Shown: positions 16,293 to 24,553, counted from the first letter of the stretch. The stretch is 64,000 bases of DNA from Bradyrhizobium sp. (GCF_016213215.1 NZ_JACRAW010000164.1:16850-80849), one strand, 5' to 3'. A program made the numbers and translations. The notes: generated by a model from the letters alone, not told the origin.

Positions 16293-17501
16293 TCACTTCG
16301 GCGTGAGCAATGGCCAAGCCAAAGACGACCGGGCGAATTTTTTCAGTGCCATCGGCTTGCCGAATAGGTGGCCCTGCAGCACATCGAAGCCGACTTCATT
16401 GGCGGTGACCAGATCGGCGTGGCTTTCGACCCCTTCGGCGACAACCCGGGCGCCGTGACTGGCGGCCATTTCGACAATCTGGCGGCAAACAGCCCGCTTC
16501 AATCCATCATGGCCGCAACCGGTGACGAACTGTCGATTGACCTTGAGTTCGACGAAGGGAAAGAAATCGAGTCCTGCCAGCGTCGGCCAATCGGCGCCGA
16601 CGTTGTCTATCGAGAGCCCGATATTGTGCAGGCTCATCTGCTTTGCGATCTCGACAAGCAGAGGCAGGTTTTCGAGCGCTTCGGCACTGTCAATCTCGAT
16701 CAGCAGCCCGCCGAAGGCTGGGTGCCGCGGCACACTATTGCAGAGATCCCGTACGGCCTGACGGCTCCTGAGGAAGGAAGTCGGGAGGTTGATCGAAATA
16801 TCGGTCGGGTTCTGCCGGTCGAGCAAATAATGCCAATCCTGAATCGCCCGTTCGACCACGAACTTCGACAGATCGAGCAGATGCGGATCGTGCTCCGCAG
16901 GAATGAAGAAGGCCGGCGGAATTACGCCCCAGGTCGGATGCCGCACCCGCACCAGCGCTTCGGCTCCGGCGCGGACCAGGCTGCGCGCGTCGATCTTCTG
17001 CTGGAACCACAGTTCGAGCCAGCCGGCATGCAGTGCCTCCTGTACATGCAGGGCCGGACTTGGCGCGGGCTCCTCCGGCAACAGCAGCGCAACGCGGTCG
17101 CGCAATGTCTCGGCGTCGAACGGCGTCGTAAGTGGCGTCAGCATGGCAAGGCCATATTCCTCGCCGACCTGCTTCACCGCCTTGACGACGATCGAGTCGG
17201 GGGCGCCGATGGCAAGAATCTTTCCGCCGTAGTCGTGGCGTACCAACGTCTCGAGAAATCTCGCAGGTCGCAATCCGTCCACCGCGATGCCAAGAAGGAC
17301 GAGGTCGGGAATCTCGGTTTCCAAAATGGTCCCGAGCTCGTCTATCCCCGCGCATTCGCAGGTGACGAAACCGAGATCTTCGAGAATATCGCTGAGGAAC
17401 GCGCGGAGATGCTTCTTGCTGTCGGCGATGCAGGCGCGAGCCGTCACCTTTCGGCGACCGAAGCTCACGATTCGTGTTCCGGCGCTTAGTCCGTTGTCCA
17501 T
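16293..17501 (-). CDS. Degenerate receiver plus EAL domain protein
   Basis: Residues about 18-135 have a receiver-like fold (ARACIADSKKHLRAFLSDILED) but the phospho-acceptor position reads LVLLGIAVDG, with Gly where Asp is expected. Residues about 150-395 are an EAL domain: AEALVRVRHP keeps ExLxR, SINLPTSFL keeps Asn, and VVAEGVES keeps Glu. The usual DDFGTG is IDNVGAD, losing the second metal-binding Asp, and LKID is LKVN. It is therefore more likely a c-di-GMP sensor or scaffold than a phosphodiesterase. GGAGAGG precedes the ATG. It borders the signalling island. Confidence 0.85.
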   Translation of the reverse strand: MDNGLSAGTRIVSFGRRKVTARACIADSKKHLRAFLSDILEDLGFVTCECAGIDELGTILETEIPDLVLLGIAVDGLRPARFLETLVRHDYGGKILAIGAPDSIVVKAVKQVGEEYGLAMLTPLTTPFDAETLRDRVALLLPEEPAPSPALHVQEALHAGWLELWFQQKIDARSLVRAGAEALVRVRHPTWGVIPPAFFIPAEHDPHLLDLSKFVVERAIQDWHYLLDRQNPTDISINLPTSFLRSRQAVRDLCNSVPRHPAFGGLLIEIDSAEALENLPLLVEIAKQMSLHNIGLSIDNVGADWPTLAGLDFFPFVELKVNRQFVTGCGHDGLKRAVCRQIVEMAASHGARVVAEGVESHADLVTANEVGFDVLQGHLFGKPMALKKFARSSLAWPLLTPK

Positions 17502-18041
17502 CGCTCACCTCTCCCGCTTTTCAACGTTGTGAGCGGCGAGGCAGGCTCAAATGTGGTGAGCGTCGTGCCGCAATTGAATTATTCCGGTAACGTTAAAGCG
17601 CGCAGTATGCGCAAAAATTTGCAGCAGAATTGATCAGACAGGCCGGACGGAGTGGACGAGGGGCATGTAACCGCTGGACAGTGCAGGCGATTGTCAGGCG
17701 CTTACCGTTTGGCCAACTCCATGGCAGCCTCGTGAGCCGCGCGATCAACCACCGTTAATCTCGCTCCCGCGTTTCTCGTGCTCTGCCAGATCTCCCTTCG
17801 TCAAAGCCCGCATCGAACCCAGTGTGAATCCCCAGGCCGTGTGCTCGAGGATGCGACTGACCTCGCGCAGTTGCGAGGCGGGCAGCCAATACTGATCACC
17901 TGCCCGATGCCGTCGGCGTGGGATCGGACGGCGCCTCTCCTGTGGCGTCGTCCCGCCAAGCTCAGGAATTATTTGTCGATACACCTGCGGAGCCCGGCTC
18001 GGCTTTCTTGCGCGGCGCTGGCCTGCGTTAAACGCCTGGAA
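17502..18041. other. Intergenic region left of the CRP-like box
   Basis: A 540-base stretch. A minus-strand frame at 17745-17984 (79 residues, ending AEHEKRGSEINGG) reads partly like protein but has a poor ribosome-binding site and a Pro/Arg-rich start, so it is not called. The rest includes the promoter of the EAL gene near 17510-17640. Confidence 0.35.
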
Positions 18042-18057
18042 TGTGAGTCATGTCACA
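18042..18057. promoter_or_regulatory. Perfect CRP-type palindrome
   Basis: TGTGA-GTCATG-TCACA matches the TGTGA-N6-TCACA CRP consensus at all ten positions. It lies 66 bases before the micro-ORF at 18124 and is the best CRP-like site in the window. A Crp-family regulator with a matching recognition helix is encoded at 57325. Confidence 0.6.
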
Positions 18058-18123
18058 CGCGGCGCACGGAAACAGCGCTATGCGTCGCGAGCTCGAAGTG
18101 ACCTCCTGTTGAGGATCGGTTCC

Positions 18124-18222
18124 ATGACGACGCGGCGGAAAGTGTACTGGTGGTTCTGGTTCGTGCTCTCCGGTCGATTTCTCGACCGGTTTCTCGTACT
18201 GGAGCGCGCAGAGCGCCTCTAG
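18124..18222 (+). CDS. Possible 32-residue membrane microprotein
   Basis: The frame reads MTTRRKVYWWFWFVLSGRFL and continues to ERAERL, with a basic N terminus and one short aromatic hydrophobic segment, as in small membrane proteins. GAGG lies about nine bases before the ATG. A perfect CRP-like palindrome lies upstream and there is no other plus-strand gene for it to serve nearby. Function unknown. It is too short to be sure; conservation would decide. Confidence 0.4.
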   Translation: MTTRRKVYWWFWFVLSGRFLDRFLVLERAERL

Positions 18223-18270
18223 ACAGAGCTCGATCCGGCCGTACGGGTCCGGTCTATGTCGCGGTGGACG

Positions 18271-19434
18271 TCAGTGCTGACCGATCAGCTTCCGGCAATA
18301 GATCGCGCCGCCCTGGACGGCATCGCGTCCCTTCCATGCCAGGTAGGTGAGCCGGCCCTTCAGCGATTCATGGCTGCGCAGGCGGCGTGAGTCGAGGATA
18401 TGACCGACCTCTTCGGGGAAGCGGCTGACCTCGGCTTCGACAAGCACTGCGATCGAGTCCATAGTCTGCTGCAGGCGCTCTCCCCAGGGCGATGATTCGA
18501 GCTGGTCGATGCGAACCCGCAACGCGTATTCCGTATCGTAGATGTCGATCAGCAGCGCTTGTGCAACAACCGGGCGATTGTTCTTCAGCGCAATCCGCAA
18601 CGCCAGGCGCTTGTCCTCGAGCTGGTCGAGCGCCATCGAGACGGCAATTGCATAGGGAGTTGCGGCAACATCGGCTGCATTCTTGCTGCGCGATGCCTTC
18701 GTGGCGAGACGGATCAGCTGCCATGGCGCCTTCAGGCGTTTTGCTACCAGCGTCAGCGCGAAGGGAAGCGCATCCGGGTCGGCCTTTTTGAGCGAATCCA
18801 GGAGCGAGGTGATCTTGGCGATCTCGCCTTCGTTGAACTTGTTGATCTTCGGCGGCAACTGCTGAGTGAACTTCGCCAGGGCGTCGCGCGCGCGCAGCGC
18901 GAAGAATATCTTTGCCACGTCGTCCACAACGGTACGGGACGCGGTATATTTTGCGAGCTTGCTGCGGATCGTTTCTATCCCGTCAGGCGAAGCGAGTGCG
19001 TGGTCGAGAACCTTGACCACCTTGGTGTAAAAGGCCGAGGCGACCTTGAGCGCCTCTTTGTCGTTGTTGGCAGTGATCTGTTGGTTGATGGCCTTGATGT
19101 AGTCGCTTGCCATGGTAGGCAGCAAATCGCGACAGATCCATTCCCAGATCGGGGCGAGCGAACTGCGCGCGATGCGCCCCGTATTGGCGTTCTCCGGGGC
19201 CCCATCCACCAGCAGGTGTTCTAGTGGCGCGAAGAAGTAACGCGACGGAGTGCTGGCGCGGTCTTGTGTCGATCCATCCTTGCGGAATTCCGCGCGCAGC
19301 CGAGCCTGGATATCAGCCGAGCCCGGCATATCGACGCCGCACAGCTCGAGCCTTTCGAGCTCGCTGAGCAGGCAGCTCCGCATCAGCGGCGAGAGCTTCT
19401 GCAGGAAATCCCAGACTTGGCCGATTTCAACCAT
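18271..19434 (-). CDS. Hypothetical helical protein
   Basis: A 387-residue soluble, mostly helical protein beginning MVEIGQVWDFLQKLSPLMRS. It contains KINKFNEGEIAKITSLLDSL, RDALAKFTQQL and DILDSRRLRSHESL-like segments, with no transmembrane helices or signal peptide. No domain is recognised. ATG 19434 was chosen over TTG 19452, which has a Shine-Dalgarno-like GGAAAG but no spacing from it. It stands between the EAL gene and the LuxR-type regulator, so a role in the same signalling island is possible but not shown. Confidence 0.7.
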   Translation of the reverse strand: MVEIGQVWDFLQKLSPLMRSCLLSELERLELCGVDMPGSADIQARLRAEFRKDGSTQDRASTPSRYFFAPLEHLLVDGAPENANTGRIARSSLAPIWEWICRDLLPTMASDYIKAINQQITANNDKEALKVASAFYTKVVKVLDHALASPDGIETIRSKLAKYTASRTVVDDVAKIFFALRARDALAKFTQQLPPKINKFNEGEIAKITSLLDSLKKADPDALPFALTLVAKRLKAPWQLIRLATKASRSKNAADVAATPYAIAVSMALDQLEDKRLALRIALKNNRPVVAQALLIDIYDTEYALRVRIDQLESSPWGERLQQTMDSIAVLVEAEVSRFPEEVGHILDSRRLRSHESLKGRLTYLAWKGRDAVQGGAIYCRKLIGQH

Positions 19435-19767
19435 GGCACGCAGCTTGTGCAACTTTCCGAATCGGCTGATCGCCGGTTGACTGAGGCATTTGCGCGCTCG
19501 CGACAGTTGATTAGAAAAGCAAGCCGCCGTTAATTAATTCGTAAGCGCGACGGCAAGTCCCTGATCTGGTGTTGCCAATTCTTGCGTATGCGTCGCAACA
19601 GCTGCAGTGCGGCACTATTGCAACCGCCAGGGGCGCCGCTTCGCGTGGATACGCGCAAAAATTGTGCCTAAGCTGGCTGGGTGGTGCGCCTTGTTAGATG
19701 CCTCCGTAATCTTACGGAGCAAGAATGAGAGCGCGGACCGAGCCCGGTTCTATTAAGAATCAGGGAC
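19435..19767. other. Divergent intergenic region with CCGTA box
   Basis: About 330 bases between the hypothetical gene and the LuxR-type regulator. The inverted repeat at 19702-19719 is the only clear element; the left part shows nothing recognisable. Confidence 0.45.
19702..19719. promoter_or_regulatory. CCGTA-N4-TACGG box 1
   Basis: CTCCGTAA-TC-TTACGGAG is an 18-base perfect inverted repeat. Its core CCGTA-ATCT-TACGG occurs at 19704-19717. It lies 48 bases upstream of the LuxR-type regulator and matches three other sites in this island. Confidence 0.6.
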
Positions 19768-20364
19768 ATGGGGCATCGAGATCAATCTGCCGTCGATTCG
19801 CGCGCGCCGCGCGCGGGCGAAAGCGCTGCTCCTCGGGACGAGTCGGAAGTCGCGCGACTGGAGGCGCTGCGCGCACGGGTGGCGGAAGAAACCTCTGCCG
19901 CTATTGCGCGCCAACTCAACGGACCCCTGACCGCGCTCCTGCTTTATATGGGCGAGATCAAGAATCACAGTGACCGGTTGCTCGCGGCCACCGGCGACAA
20001 GGCCTATCTGCAGGACGTGGTGGACAACGCCCTGGCCCAGACCGAGCGGGTCTGCGCGCTGGTCAAGCAGATCGTTGGTGCGCACAAGCACGGCAACACG
20101 GCAGACGAGACGAAAGCCGGTGCAGCCAGTAGCCGTGCCGCCGGATCTGTCGTCTCATCCGCCCCGGGTCATCGGCCTCTGACCAAACGCGAGCGCGAGG
20201 TGCTGAGGTTGATCAGCGAGGGCTACTCCAACAAACAAGGTGCGCTGCGGATGCGCATCAGCCCAAGGACCTTTGAAAGTCACAGGGCCGAGGCCATGCG
20301 CAAGCTGGGTGCGCGCAATACGGCAGATCTGGTCCGCGCCGCGCTGTTGCATCCGATCGACTGA
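19768..20364 (+). CDS. LuxR-type regulator with FixL-like dimerisation segment lacking the His
   Basis: The C-terminal 60 residues are a LuxR/FixJ helix-turn-helix: PLTKREREVLRLISEGYSN, then ISPRTFESHRAEAMRKLGAR. Residues about 30-105 match the DHp helix of FixL-type kinases: ARQLNGPLTALLLYM aligns with A-H-E-L-N-Q-P-L-T-A, but the phospho-accepting His is Arg48, and no ATPase domain follows. It is thus probably a DNA-binding dimer that uses a dead kinase helix as dimerisation or docking surface. The box at 19702-19719 lies just upstream and suggests autoregulation. No receiver domain is present. The start follows AGGGA. Confidence 0.82.
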   Translation: MGHRDQSAVDSRAPRAGESAAPRDESEVARLEALRARVAEETSAAIARQLNGPLTALLLYMGEIKNHSDRLLAATGDKAYLQDVVDNALAQTERVCALVKQIVGAHKHGNTADETKAGAASSRAAGSVVSSAPGHRPLTKREREVLRLISEGYSNKQGALRMRISPRTFESHRAEAMRKLGARNTADLVRAALLHPID

Positions 20365-20402
20365 TCGCCTGCCGCCGCGGTCGAAGCCGGAGCGACGCGC
20401 TA

Positions 20403-20651
20403 TCAGCAATAGTCGTCGGCGAAAGGGCGAACGCGCGCAGCGGCCCGCAAGTCACGGCCGTATTCCTTCGGCGGGCTCGGGATGATCGTGATGATCCAGC
20501 GCAACGGAATGCTCGAGTCCTGTTCCTGTACCGAACGCACAAACCCGGTCACCGTCTTCTCGCCGCATCTGACCGTAGCCGGCCTGCCGTTGAATTGCGC
20601 AATACGGAAACGCCGGACCTCTTTCTGATCCGCTGTTTCATAAGTAAACAT
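20403..20651 (-). CDS. Small hypothetical protein
   Basis: An 82-residue soluble protein starting MFTYETADQKEVRRFRIAQF, with TVTGFVRSVQEQDSSIPLRW and IITIIPSPPK, predicted beta-rich. AGGAGG lies at good spacing before ATG 20651, so the longer frame is rejected. A perfect CCGTA-N4-TACGG box lies 66 bases upstream of its start. Family not recognised. It converges on the LuxR-type gene. Confidence 0.65.
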   Translation of the reverse strand: MFTYETADQKEVRRFRIAQFNGRPATVRCGEKTVTGFVRSVQEQDSSIPLRWIITIIPSPPKEYGRDLRAAARVRPFADDYC

Positions 20652-20716
20652 GAAACCCTCCTGGTCCTCGCGCAACTATCGGTCACGCAGGATTAGCCAT
20701 GGGTGAAAATTCCGAA

Positions 20717-20730
20717 CCGTAGAAGTACGG
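20717..20730. promoter_or_regulatory. CCGTA-N4-TACGG box 2
   Basis: CCGTA-GAAG-TACGG, a perfect match to the arms of box 1. It lies between the small gene starting at 20651 on the minus strand and the end of the Hpt gene, so it most likely serves the small gene. Confidence 0.6.
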
Positions 20731-20792
20731 CTGGACTTTTTCCGCAAGCGTGCAGTTCGGGATCGCAGCGGCCTACCGGCTCTTCGCAAAGC

Positions 20793-21188
20793 TCAGCGGT
20801 GCTCTTCCTGCGTCATTGCCGCAGCGAAAGCCGCATCCATTTGTTCAAGAAGATCGAGATATTCGGACCCGGTCAGCTGCGCCGCATTTATCTCCAGCTG
20901 CAACGCCAGCTTTGCCAGGCGACGATAGCCGACGCTGCCGGCCGCGCTCTTCAGCGAGTGGGCTTCTCTTTCGACCTTGCTTCGTTGTTGACCGGGTGAC
21001 ATCAGGCGGAATCGCTGCAGGCGGGCTTCGGTCTCGCTCTTGAATACCTCGCCGATTTCCGCGGCGCCCTCTCGCCCGACCTCGGACGTCAATTCTTCGA
21101 ACGCTGCCGGATCGAACGCCGGCTCGACGTCCGCCGGCGCGTCGAGCGGGGCAGGCGGTAATGCAGCAAGTTGAGCCGGGTGAGCCAT
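20793..21188 (-). CDS. Hpt-domain phosphotransfer protein
   Basis: A 131-residue protein with a histidine phosphotransfer domain at residues about 35-130. The motif EAHSLKSAAGSVGYRRLAKL contains the phospho-accepting His and its conserved Lys, Ser, Gly context. The N-terminal 30 residues are Ala/Pro-rich. It would carry phosphate between a hybrid kinase such as the one at 25751 and a receiver. CheA is missing from this island, so a free Hpt could take its place. ATG 21188 has a weak ribosome-binding site. Confidence 0.88.
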   Translation of the reverse strand: MAHPAQLAALPPAPLDAPADVEPAFDPAAFEELTSEVGREGAAEIGEVFKSETEARLQRFRLMSPGQQRSKVEREAHSLKSAAGSVGYRRLAKLALQLEINAAQLTGSEYLDLLEQMDAAFAAAMTQEEHR

Positions 21189-21726
21189 GGTGTGGATGAG
21201 TGGTCCGTCCGATCCTGTCTGAAATGCCTACGCCCTCTCCGTTACGGTCCGCTTAAGCCGTTTCTGCCGCTGCGGCTTCGCGTGGCGACGTTGGGAGAGC
21301 CGTGGCGCTGTTAAGGACTCGTTCACCCTAAAGCAACTTGGCCAGAAGCGAACGGTTGGTCCTTGCGCAAGCCGGAGTTGCCTGGTGTCGAAGGCAGTTC
21401 GGTCCGACCCGGGCATTCGTTGCGGCTTTCCATCGGCTGCGACCGCCGATCGTTCGGAGCGCGAAGTACATCGCAAATCCGGGCCCTCGCGGCGTCGGCA
21501 GTCTGCTCGGCTCGTGCCGCCGGGAGCCACCCGCGTTCTTAACCTCCGTATTTGAACGGAACAGGAAATTAACCGGACCGTGAAACAGGATGATTATCGG
21601 TCGAGAAGTGGACATCCGTCGCATCTCGCAAGCGGTCGCACCGGTGTCGTTCAATTCCTTCCGCGTGGCATCGATGCGCCCCATCGCGGTCGAGATCAGC
21701 CGGGCGGGCGTAAGGGGGCTTGATTG
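21189..21726. other. Divergent region between hpt and cheW
   Basis: A 538-base region between the divergent Hpt and cheW genes. The only element recognised is the CCGTA-type box at 21546-21559. Short plus-strand frames, such as 21338-21583, lack ribosome-binding sites and were not called. Confidence 0.4.
21546..21559. promoter_or_regulatory. CCGTA-N4-TACGG box 3, one mismatch
   Basis: CCGTA-TTTG-AACGG matches nine of ten arm positions. Flanks CCT before and AAC after resemble box 1 (CCTCCGTA start). It lies between hpt and cheW, 168 bases before cheW. Confidence 0.45.
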
Positions 21727-22200
21727 ATGAGCAGCAGGAGCCAAGGCGCCGAGGGCACGATGTCCGAATACGTCACCGCCATGATCGGCGAACAATTGTT
21801 CGGCCTGCCCATCTCCCGCGTTCAGGACGTGTTCATCCCGGAGCGGGTGACGCGGGTGCCGCTGGCTTCGCGAGAAATCTCGGGGGTCTTGAACCTGCGT
21901 GGCCGCATCGTCACCGTGATCGACATGCGCGCCCGCCTCGGTCTTCCCGACACCGAAGGCGGCAAGCCGCCGATGGCGATCGGCGTCGATCTGCGCGCGG
22001 AGTCCTATGGGCTGCTGATCGATCGGATCGGGGAGGTCCTCCGCCTTGCGGATGAGGACAAGGAGGAAAACCCCGTCAATCTCGACCCGCGCATGGCCGA
22101 GTTCGCGGGGGGCGTCCACAGGCTCGACGGCCAGCTGATGGTCGTCCTCGATGTCGATCGCGTCCTTCAGCTGGAGCACAAGACGCCGATGGCTGCCTAG
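21727..22200 (+). CDS. cheW: CheW-type chemotaxis coupling protein
   Basis: CheW links receptors to the CheA kinase. This 157-residue protein has FGLPISRVQDVFIPERVTRVPLA split over the first CheW motif, ISGVLNLRGRIVTVIDMRARLGL, the best-conserved CheW segment, and VHRLDGQLMVVLDVDRVL near the end. AGGGGG lies nine bases before ATG 21727. It begins a plus-strand series cheW, cheY, cheR, pilZ. Neither CheA nor a receptor is nearby, so its partners are elsewhere in the genome or unusual. Confidence 0.93.
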   Translation: MSSRSQGAEGTMSEYVTAMIGEQLFGLPISRVQDVFIPERVTRVPLASREISGVLNLRGRIVTVIDMRARLGLPDTEGGKPPMAIGVDLRAESYGLLIDRIGEVLRLADEDKEENPVNLDPRMAEFAGGVHRLDGQLMVVLDVDRVLQLEHKTPMAA

Positions 22201-22230
22201 CGCCGGCAAAACGCACTTGGAGGAACTCCC

Positions 22231-22620
22231 ATGAAGACTTGCCTGGTTGTCGATGATTCCGGAGTGGTGCGAAAGATCGCGCGTCGCATTCTGGAGAGCA
22301 TGGACTTCGCGGTCATCGAGGCCGAGGACGGCTCGAAGGCGCTGGAGCTCTGCAAGAATAAGCTGCCGGATGCGGTCCTGCTCGACTGGAATATGCCGGT
22401 CATGGACGGCTACGAGTTCCTCGGCCATCTGCGTCGCATGCCCGGCGGCGAAGAACCCAAGGTCGTGTTCTGCACCACCGAGAACAACGTGGCGCACATT
22501 GCCCAGGCGCTCAGCGCAGGGGCGAATGAATACATCATGAAGCCCTTCGACAAGGACATCATCGCTGACAAGTTCGCTCAGGTTGGGCTGGTCTCCCCCG
22601 CAACGGCTGCGTTCGCCTGA
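22231..22620 (+). CDS. CheY-like single-domain response regulator
   Basis: A 129-residue stand-alone receiver with acidic pair VVDDSG, phospho-acceptor Asp in AVLLDWNMPVMDG, Thr in VVFCTTEN, and Lys in YIMKPFDKD. It should be phosphorylated on Asp and act by protein contact, as CheY does. AGGAG precedes the ATG. It is 30 bases after cheW and 33 before cheR, consistent with one transcript. Confidence 0.93.
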   Translation: MKTCLVVDDSGVVRKIARRILESMDFAVIEAEDGSKALELCKNKLPDAVLLDWNMPVMDGYEFLGHLRRMPGGEEPKVVFCTTENNVAHIAQALSAGANEYIMKPFDKDIIADKFAQVGLVSPATAAFA

Positions 22621-22653
22621 GTATCTTCTGAAAGTGTTTCCACGAGGCCACCC

Positions 22654-23529
22654 GTGACCCCTCTTGAATATGAATATCTGCGCAAGCTCTTGAGGGATCA
22701 GTCCGGCCTCGACTTGTCCGCCGACAAGCAATACCTGATCGAGAGCCGTCTGCTGCCGGTCGCACGCAAGATTGGCCTGTCGGGAATCAGCGAACTCGTG
22801 CAGAAGCTGCAGGGCGGGTCGTCGGCTCTGATCACCAGCGTGGTCGAAGCAATGACCACCAACGAGACCTTCTTCTTCCGCGACAAGGTTCCGTTCGACC
22901 ATTTCCGCGAAACCATCATGCCCGAGCTCCTGCACGCGCGCGCGGGCCGCAAGAGTCTTCGCATCTGGTGCGCCGCGGGCTCGACGGGGCAGGAGCCCTA
23001 TTCGCTCGGGATTTGCCTCAAGGAGATGGGGGCCGCGCTGACCGGATGGCGCATCGAGATTCTTTCCACCGACATCTCGCAGGAGGTGCTCGAGAAGTCG
23101 AAGGTCGGCATCTACAGTCAGTTCGAGGTGCAACGCGGCCTGCCGATCCAGCTGCTGGTCAAGTACTTCAAGCAATCCGGAGAATCCTGGCAGATCAATC
23201 CCGAGTTGCGCGCGATGGTTCAGCACCGGCAGCTCAACCTGCTGCATGACTTCTCCCAAATCGGCACCTTCGACGTCATCTTCTGCCGGAACGTGCTGAT
23301 CTATTTCGACCAGGAAACCAAGGTGAACGTCTTCAACCGCCTCGCCAAGGCGATCGAGCCGGACGGCTTTCTGGTGCTCGGCGCGGCGGAAACGGTGGTC
23401 GGATTGACGGACACCTTCAAGCCAGTTCCTGACCGGCGCGGCTTGTACCGGCCTAGCGGCGCCCGGGCCGCAATGCCCGCGCGGCCGTTTGCGGCCGGCG
23501 CAGGCAGGATGGCAGTCGCGGGGCCTTGA
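22654..23529 (+). CDS. cheR: CheR-type protein-glutamate methyltransferase
   Basis: CheR methylates receptor glutamates using S-adenosylmethionine. The 291-residue protein has the N-terminal helical domain (residues 1-75), TNETFFFRDKVPFDHF, the SAM motif CAAGSTGQEPYSLGI, STDISQEVLEKS, and FDVIFCRNVLIYFD. The last 35 residues are Ala/Arg/Pro-rich and not part of the fold. GTG at 22654 follows GAGG. No methylesterase CheB or receptor is in the window. Confidence 0.95.
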   Translation: MTPLEYEYLRKLLRDQSGLDLSADKQYLIESRLLPVARKIGLSGISELVQKLQGGSSALITSVVEAMTTNETFFFRDKVPFDHFRETIMPELLHARAGRKSLRIWCAAGSTGQEPYSLGICLKEMGAALTGWRIEILSTDISQEVLEKSKVGIYSQFEVQRGLPIQLLVKYFKQSGESWQINPELRAMVQHRQLNLLHDFSQIGTFDVIFCRNVLIYFDQETKVNVFNRLAKAIEPDGFLVLGAAETVVGLTDTFKPVPDRRGLYRPSGARAAMPARPFAAGAGRMAVAGP

Positions 23530-23532
23530 GAC

Positions 23533-23853
23533 ATGACCGAAGAAACCAAAGGTACCGAACGGGTGACGTTCAGTCGGGGCTATGACGTCTGCATCATGGG
23601 GATCGACGGGACGTGGCGCCGCGACTGCAAGCTCAACGCCATCTCCGATAATGACGCCGTGCTCACCGTGGAAGGCTCCATTCAGGGACTCAATCTCAAG
23701 GAGTTCTTCCTCCTCCTGTCTTCCACGGGGCTCGCTTACCGCCGTTGCGAACTGGTCCGGGTCAACGGCTCGGAAATGGAGATCCAGTTCCTGAGGGGCA
23801 AGAATAAGAAGAAACGATCCGGTATGGCTGGACAGGACGCGCTGCTCGGCTGA
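23533..23853 (+). CDS. PilZ-domain protein
   Basis: A 106-residue protein with TFSRGYDVCIMGIDGTWRRD and DNDAVLTVEGSIQGLNLKEFF, as in short alphaproteobacterial PilZ-like proteins, followed by CELVRVNGSEMEIQFLRGK. The classical c-di-GMP residues RxxxR and D/NxSxxG are not clear, so binding is uncertain. The ATG lies only three bases after the cheR stop, indicating co-translation. It may couple the chemosensory genes to c-di-GMP signalling, with the EAL protein at the other end of the island. Confidence 0.75.
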   Translation: MTEETKGTERVTFSRGYDVCIMGIDGTWRRDCKLNAISDNDAVLTVEGSIQGLNLKEFFLLLSSTGLAYRRCELVRVNGSEMEIQFLRGKNKKKRSGMAGQDALLG

Positions 23854-24025
23854 ATGGACTTTTGGTGGCGCGGCCAGATCGCGCCGGCCGCCGCGGTATC
23901 GTGGTGTGCATTTTTGGTATCCTGCACAATTTCTAAAGACGACCGCTGGAATTGCGCCGCTTCGTTTTACTCGCTTTGAGCGCGAGCTGTGCATTCTTGC
24001 TTCGACCAACCCGTTAGGGCCAGCA

Positions 24026-24532
24026 ATGCACACCAGCACTCGTTCTTCTCTCGTCCGCTCGAACTCAGCCGATGCCGCCGAACGACAGCCCCTCCAGCTC
24101 CTGGTGGTCGACGACGACGCCACCCAGCGAAGCCTGATCAAGGTCGCCGCCACGCAAGCCGGCCACGAGGTGACCGTCGCCGCTTCGTGTGCCGAGGCCA
24201 TCAGCCTCATCAAGAACGCGCATTTCGATTGCGTGACGCTCGACCTCGTGCTGGAGGATGGAGACGGCATTGATGTCCTGCGCGAAATGGCCGAGGCGAA
24301 ATACGCCGGCGCCGTCATTGTCGTAAGCGGCATGGAAGGCTCCCGCCGGAGCGCGGCGCGTAGCTATGCGCGATCGCTCGGTGTGGAGCTCCAGAGCCTG
24401 CCGAAGCCGCTGGATCTGGCGGCCTTGCGCATTTCCCTTGCCAATCTCGGCAAAGCGGCGATGGGGCTGCCCGCCATCCACACCTGGGGCGGCGTCGCCG
24501 TCGACGCGGTGGCTGAGCGCCACCGCACCTGA
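24026..24532 (+). CDS. Receiver-domain protein
   Basis: A 168-residue protein with one receiver domain at residues about 24-150: LLVVDDDATQRSLIK, phospho-acceptor in DCVTLDLVLEDGDGID, IVVSGMEGSRR, and LPKPLDL with the conserved Lys. There is no output domain. The first 22 residues and last 18 are unstructured. It is 172 bases after the PilZ gene on the same strand. It may relay phosphate from the local kinase via the Hpt. Confidence 0.85.
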   Translation: MHTSTRSSLVRSNSADAAERQPLQLLVVDDDATQRSLIKVAATQAGHEVTVAASCAEAISLIKNAHFDCVTLDLVLEDGDGIDVLREMAEAKYAGAVIVVSGMEGSRRSAARSYARSLGVELQSLPKPLDLAALRISLANLGKAAMGLPAIHTWGGVAVDAVAERHRT

Positions 24533-24553
24533 ACTTCGGCCTCGTCTTCTACC

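Noticed and set aside
17745..17984. 79-residue minus-strand frame
   Set aside because: Part of it reads like protein, but the start is Pro/Arg-rich and the ribosome-binding site is poorly spaced; kept only as a remark in the intergenic entry.
21328..24333. A 1001-residue minus-strand open frame over cheW-cheY-cheR
   Set aside because: Antisense shadow of well-supported chemosensory genes; composition is unlike protein.
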